From: Paenibacillus camerounensis
GTDB lineage: Bacteria; Bacillota; Bacilli; Paenibacillales; Paenibacillaceae
Assembly: GCF_000723885.1 (NCBI RefSeq)
Contig: NZ_CCDG010000018.1
Span: 22,964-86,963 of the forward strand
DNA: 64,000 nt
Direction of reading: 5' to 3'
Each line of letters opens with the position of its first letter. Position 1 is the stretch's first letter. Positions 35,943 to 44,473 of the stretch are shown one piece after another. The notes beneath the pieces were generated by a model that was not told the origin of the DNA, ran no database searches, and saw only the letters and a list, made by a program, of their open reading frames with translations. The position numbers were made by a program, and so were the translations under genes.

Positions 35943-36449
35943 TTAAAATGGCAAATCATCGTCCGATATATCGATCGGTTTTCCATCGCCCGAAAAAGGA
36001 TCTTGATTATTGTTGCTGCGCGAGAAATTATTGTTATTTCCGCGTGCACTGTTACCGCCGTTACCGCCGCCATAGGCAGGCTCTTCAGGCATACTACCGC
36101 CGCTTGATGCATTTCCGCCTTCACGGTTTTGCGAGGATTCCAGGAAACGGACATTATCAGCAATAACTTCAGTAACGTATACACGTTTGCCTTCGTTATT
36201 CTCGTAATTCCGTACTTGGATGCGTCCTTCTACGGCTGCCAGACGTCCTTTGCGCAAATAATTGGCACAGGTCTCAGCCAGCTGTCTCCAGGTTACTACC
36301 GGGATGAAGTCCGCTTCGCGTTCACCGTTCTGGCCCGTAAAGTTACGGTCTACGGCAAGCGTAAACTGTGTTACGGCAACACCAGCAGGAGTATAACGAA
36401 GTTCCGGGTCACGGGTCAACCGACCGATCAGAATGATACGGTTCAACAA
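35943..36449 (-). CDS. ssb: Single-stranded DNA-binding protein
   Basis: The 168-residue protein starts at TTG 36449 ([20 protein letters not shown]), preceded by GGAGGGG with six-base spacing; the second codon is also TTG and no ATG fits. An OB-fold covers about residues 1-107, followed by a Gly/Asn-rich flexible linker and the acidic tip DISDDDLPF that recruits replication and repair proteins. It coats single-stranded DNA at the fork. It lies between rpsF and rpsR as in most Firmicutes. Confidence 0.96.
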   Translation of the reverse strand: MLNRIILIGRLTRDPELRYTPAGVAVTQFTLAVDRNFTGQNGEREADFIPVVTWRQLAETCANYLRKGRLAAVEGRIQVRNYENNEGKRVYVTEVIADNVRFLESSQNREGGNASSGGSMPEEPAYGGGNGGNSARGNNNNFSRSNNNQDPFSGDGKPIDISDDDLPF

Positions 36450-36497
36450 TTCAATCCCCTCCTTATAACGCGATTTGTTACAAAGCTTGTCTCGATC

Positions 36498-36782
36498 TTA
36501 GGCAACGTCGTTCGTAATGAGATAACGAATAACTTCGTCAGAAATCTTCATGATACGCTCAAGCTCAGTAACTACTGCAGGTTCTGCAGTGAAGTTAACC
36601 AAAACATAAACGCCATCACGGAATTTCTTGATCTCATACGCAAGACGGCGTTTACCCTGCACATCGTGTTTTGTAATTTCCCCGCCGTTGGAGATGATGC
36701 CTTGGAATTTTTCGACTGCTGCTTGAACGGCTTCTTGTTCAATATCAGGACGAATAATGTACATCACTTCGTATTTGCGCAT
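36498..36782 (-). CDS. rpsF: 30S ribosomal protein S6
   Basis: The 94-residue protein starts MRKYEVMYIIRPDIEQEA at ATG 36782 with AAGGAGG eight bases upstream. RRLAYEIKKFRDGVYVLVNF is the typical second half of S6. It pairs with S18 in the 30S platform. It heads the operon with ssb and rpsR. A small hairpin with a CCGAAG motif lies before its ribosome site (36791-36834), which may be the S6:S18 autoregulatory element. Confidence 0.97.
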   Translation of the reverse strand: MRKYEVMYIIRPDIEQEAVQAAVEKFQGIISNGGEITKHDVQGKRRLAYEIKKFRDGVYVLVNFTAEPAVVTELERIMKISDEVIRYLITNDVA

Positions 36783-36790
36783 AAATTTCA

Positions 36791-36834
36791 CCTCCTTATG
36801 GTCTTCGGCCCCTGATCACGTCAGGAGCAAGGAG
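36791..36834 (-). promoter_or_regulatory. Candidate S6:S18-binding leader element
   Basis: On the minus strand CCTGA-CGTGA-TCAGG forms a hairpin, flanked 3' by GGCCGAAGACC and the AAGGAGG site. The known S6:S18 motif in rpsF leaders has a hairpin next to a conserved CCG-containing loop. Placement is right; I cannot check the full consensus. Confidence 0.5.
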
Positions 36835-37001
36835 CGAGCACAAACATAGACTCGCACCAAATCAGTTTAGCAAATTACACAGCTGATTGCAAGCTATTTC
36901 ATACATAGCAACATAAAGGTACTTTTTAGCTACATGAAGCCCGGCGGTGCTGCACACAATACATGCGTAATGATCACTCTACAAGAAGGAGGATTATCAT
37001 A

Positions 37002-37199
37002 ATGGGCGAGCGTACAGAATACGAAAAAGGCGACCGGGCGCCAAATCCGGGTGTCTATACAGAGGTAGGCGAGGCGCGCAGCTTCCATACCGAAATCCAG
37101 AATCCGAAGCGGATTACAATGGAGAAGGGTGATATTTTCCCTGAGACCAGCAACAAGGACCGTAAGTGGAAAAAGGCCGAGAAGGCGCGTGTCCATTAA
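37002..37199 (+). CDS. yjzC: YjzC family small protein
   Basis: The 65-residue protein starts MGERTEYEKGDRAPNPGVY at ATG 37002, with AGAAGGAGG upstream. RAPNPGVYTEVGE, ITMEKGDIFPET and DRKWKKA match the YjzC family of Bacillales (GxxAPNPGxYxEIGE ... L.GD.FPET). The function is unknown. The protein is basic at the C-terminus and has no membrane segment. It is transcribed divergently from rpsF and followed by a plus-strand terminator. Confidence 0.85.
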   Translation: MGERTEYEKGDRAPNPGVYTEVGEARSFHTEIQNPKRITMEKGDIFPETSNKDRKWKKAEKARVH

Positions 37200-37360
37200 T
37201 TTAGTGAGGACATGTATAAAAAGCTGACTCAAGCACATAATAAGCTCAGGCAGTACAAAAGAGAGGTGTGGTTCCGTTGTACGTCGATGACGAACACAAT
37301 CACTGGGATTCTGATACAGCAACTATTGTAACCCGGGAACCGTAAGGCTGGCCCTTAACA

Positions 37361-37408
37361 GGAAACTGCTTCACCATTCCCTAAGAATGGTAACCGTTTC
37401 TTATCTTT
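37361..37408 (+). terminator. Plus-strand terminator downstream of yjzC
   Basis: ACCATTC-CCTAA-GAATGGT inside an outer GGAAAC/GTTTC stem, followed by TTATCTTTT. It is 160 bases after yjzC, leaving room for a small transcript or peptide. Confidence 0.65.
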
Positions 37409-37496
37409 TGAAGAGGGCATCAGCTTTTGCATTACCCATGCACTTTAGCGGCTTTAGACAGACTAATTCCGAACATCATTGATGTACTGCCTCTGG

Positions 37497-37525
37497 AGAG
37501 AGATCCGCAAGGATCTCTCTTTTTG
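37497..37525 (+). terminator. Second plus-strand terminator before tRNA-Ser
   Basis: AGAGAGATCC-GCAA-GGATCTCTCT is a perfect 10-bp hairpin with TTTTTG on the plus strand. No gene is visible between it and the previous terminator. Confidence 0.8.
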
Positions 37526-37588
37526 TATTGTTGTGGCAGTTCTTCTGCTTAAGCCTATCTGTTCCTGAATACTTCACAAGTAACGCAC

Positions 37589-37612
37589 AAAAAACCTCCG
37601 CAGCAACGGAGG
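37589..37612 (-). terminator. Terminator of tRNA-Ser
   Basis: CCTCCG pairs with CGGAGG on the minus strand, followed by TTTTTTG, 32 bases after the tRNA 3' end. Confidence 0.8.
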
Positions 37613-37643
37613 CCTGATTAACGTTATTGGTAAAAAGCTGTGG

Positions 37644-37734
37644 TGGCGGAGAGGGTGGGATTCGAACCCACGCACGCTTTGACACGCCTAACTGATTTCG
37701 AGTCAGCCCCCTTGGGCCTCTTGGGTACCTCTCC
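37644..37734 (-). tRNA. tRNA-Ser (anticodon CGA)
   Basis: The 91-nt minus-strand sequence forms a full class II tRNA: acceptor stem GGAGAGG/CCTCTCC, D-arm, anticodon stem CTGA/TCAG with loop CTCGAAA (anticodon CGA, reading UCG), a long variable arm as expected for serine, T-arm with GGTTCGAATCC, discriminator G and encoded CCA. Confidence 0.95.
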
Positions 37735-37777
37735 GCAGCAAGACCTATTGTATCATGGCGTTTTTACTTTTGCAAGT

Positions 37778-38002
37778 TTAATTATGGGTCCCCTCTGTCC
37801 CAGCTCCGGCACTCTTTGAGCGGAGCACCTTCTTGAGGTTCTTCTCGAACTTAGTACGGGGGATTAACACGCTATGCTGGCAGCCTGTGCATTTAATGCG
37901 GATATCCATCCCCATCCTGATGATCTCCATCTCATTAGTTCCGCAGGGATGAGGCTTTTTCATCAGCACAATATCTCCCAGTTCAAAAACCTTCCGTTCC
38001 AT
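37778..38002 (-). CDS. DUF951 protein (YyzM-like)
   Basis: The 74-residue protein starts MERKVFELGDIVLMKKPHPC. The signature KPHPCGTNEMEI and RIKCTGC is that of DUF951, small proteins with a probable zinc site found near the origin in Bacillales. It probably has a nucleic-acid-binding OB-like fold, but no function is proven. Its ATG shares the final two bases region with the end of the MscS gene, so the pair is co-transcribed. The C-terminal tail is Ser/Ala/Gly-rich. Confidence 0.85.
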   Translation of the reverse strand: MERKVFELGDIVLMKKPHPCGTNEMEIIRMGMDIRIKCTGCQHSVLIPRTKFEKNLKKVLRSKSAGAGTEGTHN

Positions 38003-39030
38003 CAGTTATCCCCCTCTTCTCCCTCTTGGGCTGCAGCAATCTGCCGCCTTGGAATAGCTCCCGCCGTCTCCTGGGCTTCTCTGGCGGTCTTTATAAGCTC
38101 CGCCTCAATTGCCGCCTGTGCTGCCTGTCCCTCTTGTTCCAGCGCCTTACGCGCAGCTTCAGCCTCTTCCAGTGCAGTCTGCTTCTCCAACGCCTGTTTG
38201 ATATCGCTATGGATCTGCCGCTGGGCTGCATCCCGGGCATTTGGCTGGCAGTTGGCAGCTATACGGATGACAAACTCCGATGTGCTCATCGACTGGACAC
38301 CGAGTATAGTCGGATATGCAATAATGTTGTCACTCCGCTCTTCAATCCCCTTTAATGCTTCGCCGATCAGGGCAAGTGTGTTCTCCAGGCCCCGTTCAAT
38401 CTTCACCGGCACATCTACAACAGCCATTGCATTAGCCAGCGAGTAGTTCGTTACATTGATAATCGATCCGTTAGGAATAATGTGTACCTCGCCTGTGAAG
38501 CTGAGCAGTCTGGTCGTTCTAAGCCCGATCATTTCCACAGTTCCTTTATAAGTACCGGTCTGAATGACATCGCCAACTGCGAACTGATCCTCAAAAATAA
38601 TAAAGAACCCTGTGATAACATCTTTGACCAAACTCTGTGCTCCAAAACCGATGGCCAGGCCAACAACACCCGCTCCTGCCAGCAAAGGGCCGAGATCGAA
38701 ATTAAACTCGGAAAGAATCAGCATAATCATGACAAAATTACAGATCACGGTGACTACATTTTTCAGCAGGCCGCCCACTGTAGAAAAGCGACGGCTGTTG
38801 GCCAGAATACGGCTTCCGGTCATTTCTTTTTCCATCGACCGGTCAATGACCTTACACACCAATTTAATAATCAGCCTGGTTAAGAGAAAGATTGCAAGGA
38901 TTCTCAATCCCGAAAATAAAACACTTGCCCACATATCTGCATCTGTTACCCAGTTCCATACTTTGTCCTTGAACCGGACAGCTTCTTCCAGAGCCTCTAT
39001 CCCCGTAGCCTCCAACATCCACACTTGCAT
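38002..39030 (-). CDS. MscS-family mechanosensitive ion channel
   Basis: The 342-residue protein has three membrane helices (about 30-135), the pore-lining third one being Gly/Ala-rich (LGPLLAGAGVVGLAIGFGAQSLVKD), then the beta domain with DQFAVGDVIQ and the MscS C-terminal domain. A charged, Ala/Glu-rich coiled-coil tail (about 265-342) extends past the usual fold. Such channels open on osmotic downshift and release solutes. GGGAGGAA precedes the ATG. It overlaps the DUF951 gene and follows the DUF3343 gene by 18 bases. Confidence 0.9.
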   Translation of the reverse strand: MQVWMLEATGIEALEEAVRFKDKVWNWVTDADMWASVLFSGLRILAIFLLTRLIIKLVCKVIDRSMEKEMTGSRILANSRRFSTVGGLLKNVVTVICNFVMIMLILSEFNFDLGPLLAGAGVVGLAIGFGAQSLVKDVITGFFIIFEDQFAVGDVIQTGTYKGTVEMIGLRTTRLLSFTGEVHIIPNGSIINVTNYSLANAMAVVDVPVKIERGLENTLALIGEALKGIEERSDNIIAYPTILGVQSMSTSEFVIRIAANCQPNARDAAQRQIHSDIKQALEKQTALEEAEAARKALEQEGQAAQAAIEAELIKTAREAQETAGAIPRRQIAAAQEGEEGDN

Positions 39031-39048
39031 CCGTTTGTTCCTCCCTCA

Positions 39049-39306
39049 CTAAGCGCTTATCTCTATATACCCGCTTCCCTCTTCATTCTTACTGAAGATC
39101 CCCCGAATTTCAACGTTTTGCCCGGTGATGATCTCCTTCACCCCTGAGAGGTCCTCATGAAAGAATTGAATGGACATTGCGCAGCCTGCCGTAATTTCCT
39201 TAGGAGTCGGGAAGATATCAATTTCGATTTCGGCATATTCCAGCAGCATTTCAGCACGCAGCGCCTGCTGGGTGGAGTCAAATGCAATCAGAAGCTCTTC
39301 CTTCAT
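39049..39306 (-). CDS. DUF3343 putative sulfur/selenium carrier-like protein
   Basis: The 85-residue protein starts MKEELLIAFDSTQQALRAEM at ATG 39306, chosen because GGGAGG stands seven bases ahead. It has the DUF3343 features FDSTQQAL..E, FPTPKEITAGCAMSIQF with the conserved Cys, and ends in a short basic/acidic tail. The family is annotated as a possible Se/S carrier and is often linked with class V aminotransferases; one such gene lies 1.3 kb upstream (40602-41768). The link is contextual only. Confidence 0.8.
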   Translation of the reverse strand: MKEELLIAFDSTQQALRAEMLLEYAEIEIDIFPTPKEITAGCAMSIQFFHEDLSGVKEIITGQNVEIRGIFSKNEEGSGYIEISA

Positions 39307-39499
39307 CTCCTTACCTCCCTCTGGGCTTAAGGTCCTATCTCTCGCACCTGTAGTATAAAAAATTTTTTTCATCCATATACTAGGATCATCAACGCTCTCC
39401 CGCGGACAATGACTTTACGCTATCAGCACTCTTTGAAACAACAGCAATGCCTGCTGATATTTTTGCAGATGCTCCGCTTTTAAGAAAGGAAGATTAATT

Positions 39500-40108
39500 A
39501 TGAATTTATCATCTCAAGCTGCGCCGCTTAAAGAGCCGTCCTGCCTTAAAGTATCACATGCTGATCCCAATATTTACTCGACGATTACCCATCGTTTGCT
39601 GTTTCACTTTTCACGGACCCGTCCGGATACACCTATTGTGATTGTCTGCGTCGGGACTGACCGTTCGACCGGTGACTCACTTGGCCCTCTGGTGGGTTCA
39701 GCCTTATCCCGTTACCATAGTCCATTATTCCATCTCTATGGTACTTTGGATGAGCCGGTGCATGCCGTTAACCTTGAAGAAACACTCACCCTCATTTATA
39801 ACAAGCATAATGACCCTTTTATTATCGGAATTGATGCCTGTCTGGGTCATTCCGCCAGTGTCGGCTGCATTCAGGTCGTTGACGGTCCCCTGCGCCCCGG
39901 CGCCGGTGTCAACAAGCAGTTACCTCCTGTTGGAGACATTCATCTGACCGGAATTGTCAATGTCGGCGGATTCATGGAATACTTTGTGCTGCAGAATACC
40001 CGGCTCAGCCTAGTAATGCGTTTAGCCGATATTATTGCCGTCAGCCTTTTTTCTTCACTGAAGCAGTGGCATCTTCATGCTAACTCTGCTGCTGCGCTTG
40101 AGCAATGA
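39500..40108 (+). CDS. yyaC: YyaC spore protease-like protein (DUF1256)
   Basis: The 202-residue protein starts MNLSSQAAPLKEPSC after AAAGGAAG. It has IVIVCVGTDRSTGDSLGPLVG, HNDPFIIGIDACLG and PPVGDIHLTGIVNVGGFMEYFVL, which define the YyaC family, related in fold to the germination protease GPR. In Bacillus it is expressed in the forespore; the role is unclear. It is transcribed against its neighbours and overlaps the DUF4446 gene tail to tail by 29 bases. The position near parB matches other spore formers. Confidence 0.92.
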   Translation: MNLSSQAAPLKEPSCLKVSHADPNIYSTITHRLLFHFSRTRPDTPIVIVCVGTDRSTGDSLGPLVGSALSRYHSPLFHLYGTLDEPVHAVNLEETLTLIYNKHNDPFIIGIDACLGHSASVGCIQVVDGPLRPGAGVNKQLPPVGDIHLTGIVNVGGFMEYFVLQNTRLSLVMRLADIIAVSLFSSLKQWHLHANSAAALEQ

Positions 40109-40580
40109 CTTCCTTTTCTTCCGGCGACAGCGGGTACTGTGAGGCTCCGTTTTCAAGGGGTTTAGAATATATATAGGAATTTTCCCGGTTATGCAGGCTA
40201 GTTAAAACCACACCATTGCTGTTGTCGTCAACTATGGCTATGGAGAAGCTCAGGTCACTCCCTCTTTCTCCAAAGGCATTGTAACGCTTTACTGCAACTT
40301 TTGATTTCATACCGCGCATTTTATTCTGTGCCGCTTCAATCAGCGCCTTATGCTCACGCTGGCCTTCATCCAAACGCTCACCCTGATTTTTCAGATCAAT
40401 CAGCAGGCTTTCAAGATCCTCTACACCGTTTCCGCTCATCATCATTTCATATTTACGCCGCATACGGCGCAGCTTGCTGCCTTGTACGATCTGCACAATA
40501 ACTAGAATTACGATTATAATTACAGCCGCGAACATAACCAGTGAAATCTGTTCATTAATCATCTGATTCAACTCTAACAT
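40080..40580 (-). CDS. DUF4446 membrane protein
   Basis: The 166-residue protein has an N-terminal membrane helix (about 13-33, FAAVIIIVILVIVQIV), a coiled-coil segment (about 35-90) and a C-terminal domain with VAVKRYNAFGERGSDLSFSIA and ENSYIYSKP, the diagnostic core of DUF4446. The function is unknown; the family is found near spo0J in spore formers and clostridia. It lies 21 bases after the cysteine desulfurase-like gene on the same strand. Confidence 0.85.
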   Translation of the reverse strand: MLELNQMINEQISLVMFAAVIIIVILVIVQIVQGSKLRRMRRKYEMMMSGNGVEDLESLLIDLKNQGERLDEGQREHKALIEAAQNKMRGMKSKVAVKRYNAFGERGSDLSFSIAIVDDNSNGVVLTSLHNRENSYIYSKPLENGASQYPLSPEEKEVIAQAQQQS

Positions 40581-40601
40581 GTATGGACCATCCTTTTATC
40601 T

Positions 40602-41768
40602 TTATCTGCTGCTGCAGGCACCGCCGTATAATTCCTCCATGGCGTCCAGCATTCTTTTTATATCATGCTCAGTTGAGCTGACGCCTACACTTACTCTGAC
40701 CGCCCCGCTCTCCAGGGTTGCTGCTGCTTTATGAGCCAACGGTGTACAATGCATTCCGGCCCGCACTGCAATATTATATTCACGGTCCAGACGATGGGCA
40801 ATTGCCGCTGACTCCTGTCCCTCAACTGTAAAAGAAACGATCCCGCTGCGCGGAGCCCCGGGTTTTGGACCAAGCATCCTCAGACCGGAAATGCCAGATA
40901 ACCCCTCCATCAGCTGCTGCGTCAAAAGCCACTCATCATGATGAATCTTGGCTATGCCTATTGATTTGATTTTACGCACACCGGCCAGCAGTCCGGCTAT
41001 ACCTACTGCGTTCTGAGTACCTGCCTCATAGCGGTCAGGACGGACATCCGGCTGTTCGCTGCTTTCAGACTGACTCCCGGTACCTCCGTGCATCAGCGGC
41101 TCAAGCTCAAGCTCAGGAGAAATGTAAATACCGCCTGTTCCCTGCGGGCCCAGCAACCCCTTGTGCCCCGGAAAAGCAAGCAGGTCGATATTCATTTCCC
41201 GCACATTAATATCCAGCACTCCTGCACTCTGGGCTGCATCAACCAGATAAACTGCATTATGCGCTTTGGCAATCATGCCGATTTCGCTGACGGGAAGGAT
41301 GCTTCCCAGCAGATTAGAGCTGTGATTACAAATCACCATTTTGGTCGATGGCCTAAACAGCTGTTTCAATGCCGTCAGACTAATTTGCCCCTCTTCATCC
41401 ACTTGCAGATAATCAATCTTTATCCCCATCGTCCGCCGCAGATACTCAAGCGGGCGGCGAACCGAATTATGTTCAGTCATTGTAGATATAACATGATCCC
41501 CTGCACGAAGTGTCCCCTTAATTGCCATATTGAGACCCATTGTCGTGTTATGAGTAAATGCAATATCCTGGGCGTTACTTATACCAAATAGTTCAGCAAG
41601 TTCACAGCGTGCCCTCACAAGCACTCTTCCGGTTCCTATAGCAAGCGAGTGGTTCCCCCTTCCGGCATTAGCACCCGAATGTTCCAGCGCCTCCATCATC
41701 GCTGCAGCCACCTCTGGCGGCTTTGGCCAGGAGGTGGCTGCGTGATCCAAATAGACTAGCGTCTCCAT
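40602..41768 (-). CDS. Cysteine desulfurase-like class V aminotransferase
   Basis: The 388-residue PLP enzyme starts METLVYLDHAATSWPKPP. Landmarks are THNTT (phosphate binding), EHNSV (His stacking on PLP), DAAQSAG (Asp) and FPGHKGLLGPQG with the PLP lysine. The C-terminal RAGMHCTPLAHKA has a Cys at the position of the desulfurase active site. The family (a cysteine desulfurase subgroup distinct from IscS/SufS/NifS) may mobilise sulfur or selenium. GAGG stands before the ATG. It lies beside DUF4446 and, further on, DUF3343. Confidence 0.88.
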   Translation of the reverse strand: METLVYLDHAATSWPKPPEVAAAMMEALEHSGANAGRGNHSLAIGTGRVLVRARCELAELFGISNAQDIAFTHNTTMGLNMAIKGTLRAGDHVISTMTEHNSVRRPLEYLRRTMGIKIDYLQVDEEGQISLTALKQLFRPSTKMVICNHSSNLLGSILPVSEIGMIAKAHNAVYLVDAAQSAGVLDINVREMNIDLLAFPGHKGLLGPQGTGGIYISPELELEPLMHGGTGSQSESSEQPDVRPDRYEAGTQNAVGIAGLLAGVRKIKSIGIAKIHHDEWLLTQQLMEGLSGISGLRMLGPKPGAPRSGIVSFTVEGQESAAIAHRLDREYNIAVRAGMHCTPLAHKAAATLESGAVRVSVGVSSTEHDIKRMLDAMEELYGGACSSR

Positions 41769-41792
41769 TCTCTAACCTCACTTTTTAAGTGT

Positions 41793-41845
41793 AAAAAACA
41801 TACCCCTCCATATCCGTATTAGGGATACCTCAGGATATGTTTTAT
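41793..41845 (-). terminator. Terminator of the parA-parB operon
   Basis: On the minus strand AAAACATA and TATGTTTT flank a partly paired GC-containing stem and run into TTTTTT, 17 bases after the parB stop. Confidence 0.7.
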
Positions 41846-41861
41846 CGCACAAGGTTGAAGA

Positions 41862-42704
41862 TCAGTTTCCAAGCAACTCCAGCAATCTTTCCAGATCCTG
41901 AGCACTGTAGTAATTAATTTCGATCTTGCCTTTATCTTTGCCTTGTTTTATTTTCACTGTTGTTTTGAATTTTTCGCGTAATCCTTCCTCAACGTTGTCA
42001 ATATACGGATCACGTTTTATTACTTTTGCTTTTTCACCCGCAGCCGGCTTTCGGTCAAGGTTTTTTACTACCTCTTCCAGTTGCCTTACACTCCACTGCT
42101 GTTCTACACATTGCTCTGCAAGCTGCTTTACTATTCCAGGATCTTTAAGACCAACAATTGCACGGGCATGACCCATAGAAATTGTTCCACGTGAAACATA
42201 ATCCTTCACTTCTTCCGGCAAGGTTAACAACCGCAAAAAGTTGGCAATATGAGATCTGGATTTCCCTACCTTTAGCGAAAGCTCTTCTTGGGTTAATGAA
42301 AATTGATCCATTAAACCTTGATAGGCTACGGCAATCTCCATGGCGTTAAGATTTTCACGCTGCAGGTTCTCAATAAGAGCAATCTCCATTACCTGCTGAT
42401 CACTTAAACTTCTTACAACAGCGGGAATAGTTGCTTTTCCACAATATTGCGATGCCCGGAATCTGCGTTCGCCGGCAATAATTTCATAACCCTTTAACAC
42501 ACTGCGGACAATAATCGGCTGGATGACTCCATGCTGTCTAATTGACTCTGCCAGCTCTTGAATCGCATCCTCATTGAAATCCTTACGCGGCTGGTATGGA
42601 TTGGCCCGCAATTGGCCTAAAGGAATCTCGACAACCTTATCATCTTCATTAATAGATAAGGATGGAATCAGTGCATCTAGACCTTTCCCTAAACGCTTAC
42701 TCAT
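41862..42704 (-). CDS. parB: ParB/Spo0J chromosome partitioning protein
   Basis: The 280-residue protein has an N-terminal CTPase/sulfiredoxin-like ParB domain with ANPYQPRK and GERRFRAS (about 30-95), a helix-turn-helix parS-binding domain (about 115-175: SLTQEELSLKVGKSRSHIANFLRLL) and a C-terminal dimerisation domain. It loads at parS as a CTP-gated sliding clamp and recruits SMC. Its ATG lies eight bases inside the end of parA. A perfect parS lies within the gene (42183-42198), as in other Bacillales. Confidence 0.96.
   Translation of the reverse strand: MSKRLGKGLDALIPSLSINEDDKVVEIPLGQLRANPYQPRKDFNEDAIQELAESIRQHGVIQPIIVRSVLKGYEIIAGERRFRASQYCGKATIPAVVRSLSDQQVMEIALIENLQRENLNAMEIAVAYQGLMDQFSLTQEELSLKVGKSRSHIANFLRLLTLPEEVKDYVSRGTISMGHARAIVGLKDPGIVKQLAEQCVEQQWSVRQLEEVVKNLDRKPAAGEKAKVIKRDPYIDNVEEGLREKFKTTVKIKQGKDKGKIEINYYSAQDLERLLELLGN
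42183..42198. promoter_or_regulatory. parS site within parB
   Basis: TGTTCCACGTGAAACA is an exact match to the Bacillus parS consensus, inside the parB coding sequence. Confidence 0.95.
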
Positions 42705-43458
42705 AAGAGATCACTTCCTTTGCCAGCTCTAAATACACTTCCGCTCCCTTTGAACGTGAATCATACGTAATAATGGACTGCCCGTGTGAAGGTGCTTCAC
42801 TGAGGCGGATGTTACGCGGAATGATTGTGCGGTATACTTTTTCCTGAAAATACTTCTTAACCTCTTCAATAACCTGAATCCCTAAGTTTGTCCGCGCATC
42901 CAGCATAGTCAGCAGAACACCTTCAATACTCAAGTTCGGATTTAGATTTTTTTGAACCAGCCGCACCGTGTTAAGCAATTGGCTTAACCCCTCAAGTGCA
43001 TAGTATTCACATTGTATAGGAATAATCACCGAGTCAGCTGCGGTCAATGAGTTAATCGTTAAAATACCAAGCGACGGCGGGCAGTCAATAATGATGTAAT
43101 CGTAGTTGCTTTTAACTGCGTTGAGTGCCTTCTTCAGCTTTAATTCTCTGGAAATTGTCGATACTAACTCAATCTCGGCACCCGCCAGTTGAATGGTTGC
43201 CGGGATAATATCCAGCCCGTCAATCTGGGTATGCTGAATAGTATCCTGTGGATTCACTTCATTAATAAGAATATCGTAAATGCAATTTGCTACATCCGCT
43301 TTGTTGACGCCAACGCCGCTTGTAGTGTTGCCTTGCGGGTCAATATCGACAAGAAGCACTCTCTTCCCCAGTGTAGCCATGCCGGCACCCAGGTTGACAG
43401 AGGTTGTCGTTTTTCCGACTCCGCCTTTTTGATTTGCTATGGCAATAATCTTGGACAC
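42697..43458 (-). CDS. parA: ParA/Soj chromosome partitioning ATPase
   Basis: The 253-residue protein starts at GTG 43458 after GAGGTG. MSKIIAIANQKGGVGKTT carries the deviant Walker A with its signature lysine (KGGVGKTT), followed by VDIDPQGN and DCPPSLG. It works with ParB in origin segregation and controls DnaA. Length and motifs are standard. It overlaps parB by eight bases. Confidence 0.96.
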   Translation of the reverse strand: MSKIIAIANQKGGVGKTTTSVNLGAGMATLGKRVLLVDIDPQGNTTSGVGVNKADVANCIYDILINEVNPQDTIQHTQIDGLDIIPATIQLAGAEIELVSTISRELKLKKALNAVKSNYDYIIIDCPPSLGILTINSLTAADSVIIPIQCEYYALEGLSQLLNTVRLVQKNLNPNLSIEGVLLTMLDARTNLGIQVIEEVKKYFQEKVYRTIIPRNIRLSEAPSHGQSIITYDSRSKGAEVYLELAKEVISYE

Positions 43459-43602
43459 TTATTTCACCTCGAATTGTTAGAAAGAATCATCTTGTAGTTC
43501 GTGAAGTTTAACGTTTTGAACGGCATCAATTTTGCGAGAAAATAGACAAATATACAAGTAAAGTTCAATTAACAGCCTACAGCGGTATATTCCGCCTATA
43601 GT

Positions 43603-43638
43603 CACAGAAAAGGCGGCCAATCACCTCAGGGCCGCCTT
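43603..43638 (-). terminator. Terminator of noc
   Basis: On the minus strand AAGGCGGCC and GGCCGCCTT form a 9-bp GC-rich stem followed by TTCTGTG, 17 bases after the noc stop. The U-tract is short. Confidence 0.65.
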
Positions 43639-43654
43639 CAGCTTTTGAAACAAT

Positions 43655-44473
43655 TTATCGTTTAGGGATCTGAATCACAATCTCATAATGGTCACCGCGG
43701 TCATTCTCCGAAGTCTTAATCTCCATTCCTGAGCCTGTTACCATATCAATCGATTGACGAATTGTATTAAGCGCTAGACGAACATCCTTGGTATAGGAAA
43801 CCCGCTTTGATTTTTTGGTATTCTGGCTAAGTGCCTTGTAAAAGGCAATACGTGCTTCTGTCTGCTTAACATTCAGTTCCTTGGATATGATCTCTGCAAG
43901 TACCTTCAGTTGCATCTCGACACTATCCAAAGAAAGCAGTGAACGTGCATGCCGCTCAGTAATCTTCCGCTCCATAAGCGCGGTCTTCACTTCTTCCGGC
44001 AGCTGCAAAAGACGGATCTTATTAGCAATTGTAGATTGGCTTTTACCTAGACGCTGTGCCAGGCTTTCCTGGGTCAATTGATGAAGATCGATAAGCTTCT
44101 GATAGGCAATGGCTTCCTCAATAGAAGTCAGCCCCTCCCGTTGCAGGTTTTCAATCAAAGCGATAGAGGCAGCCTGAGAATCATTGAACTCGCGGACAAT
44201 AGCCGGAACCGTATCCATACCGAGCTTCTTAACTGCACGCCAGCGGCGTTCCCCCGCAATAAGCTCATACTGGGAATCACGTACACGTACAACAATCGGC
44301 TGAATAACTCCGTGAGTTTTGATGGTCTGACATAGTTCATCTATCTTCTCATCATCAAAAATCGTCCGGGGCTGATAAGGACTGCTGATAACCTCATGAA
44401 CCGGGATTTGTTTGACCTCTTCTCCGCTGCTCCGCTCATTAAATCCAAAAAGCTTGGTGAATTGTTCTTTCAT
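43655..44473 (-). CDS. noc: Nucleoid occlusion protein Noc
   Basis: The 272-residue ParB-like protein starts MKEQFTKLFGFNERSS; that ATG (44473) gives the N-terminal amphipathic helix typical of Noc, while GTG/ATG starts up to five codons earlier are possible. It shares the ParB fold: SSPYQPR, GERRWRAV, LTQESLAQRLGKSQSTIANKIRLL. Noc binds specific sites around the chromosome and, through its membrane-binding N-terminus, keeps the division machinery off the nucleoid. The order rsmG-noc-parA-parB is conserved. Confidence 0.92.
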   Translation of the reverse strand: MKEQFTKLFGFNERSSGEEVKQIPVHEVISSPYQPRTIFDDEKIDELCQTIKTHGVIQPIVVRVRDSQYELIAGERRWRAVKKLGMDTVPAIVREFNDSQAASIALIENLQREGLTSIEEAIAYQKLIDLHQLTQESLAQRLGKSQSTIANKIRLLQLPEEVKTALMERKITERHARSLLSLDSVEMQLKVLAEIISKELNVKQTEARIAFYKALSQNTKKSKRVSYTKDVRLALNTIRQSIDMVTGSGMEIKTSENDRGDHYEIVIQIPKR

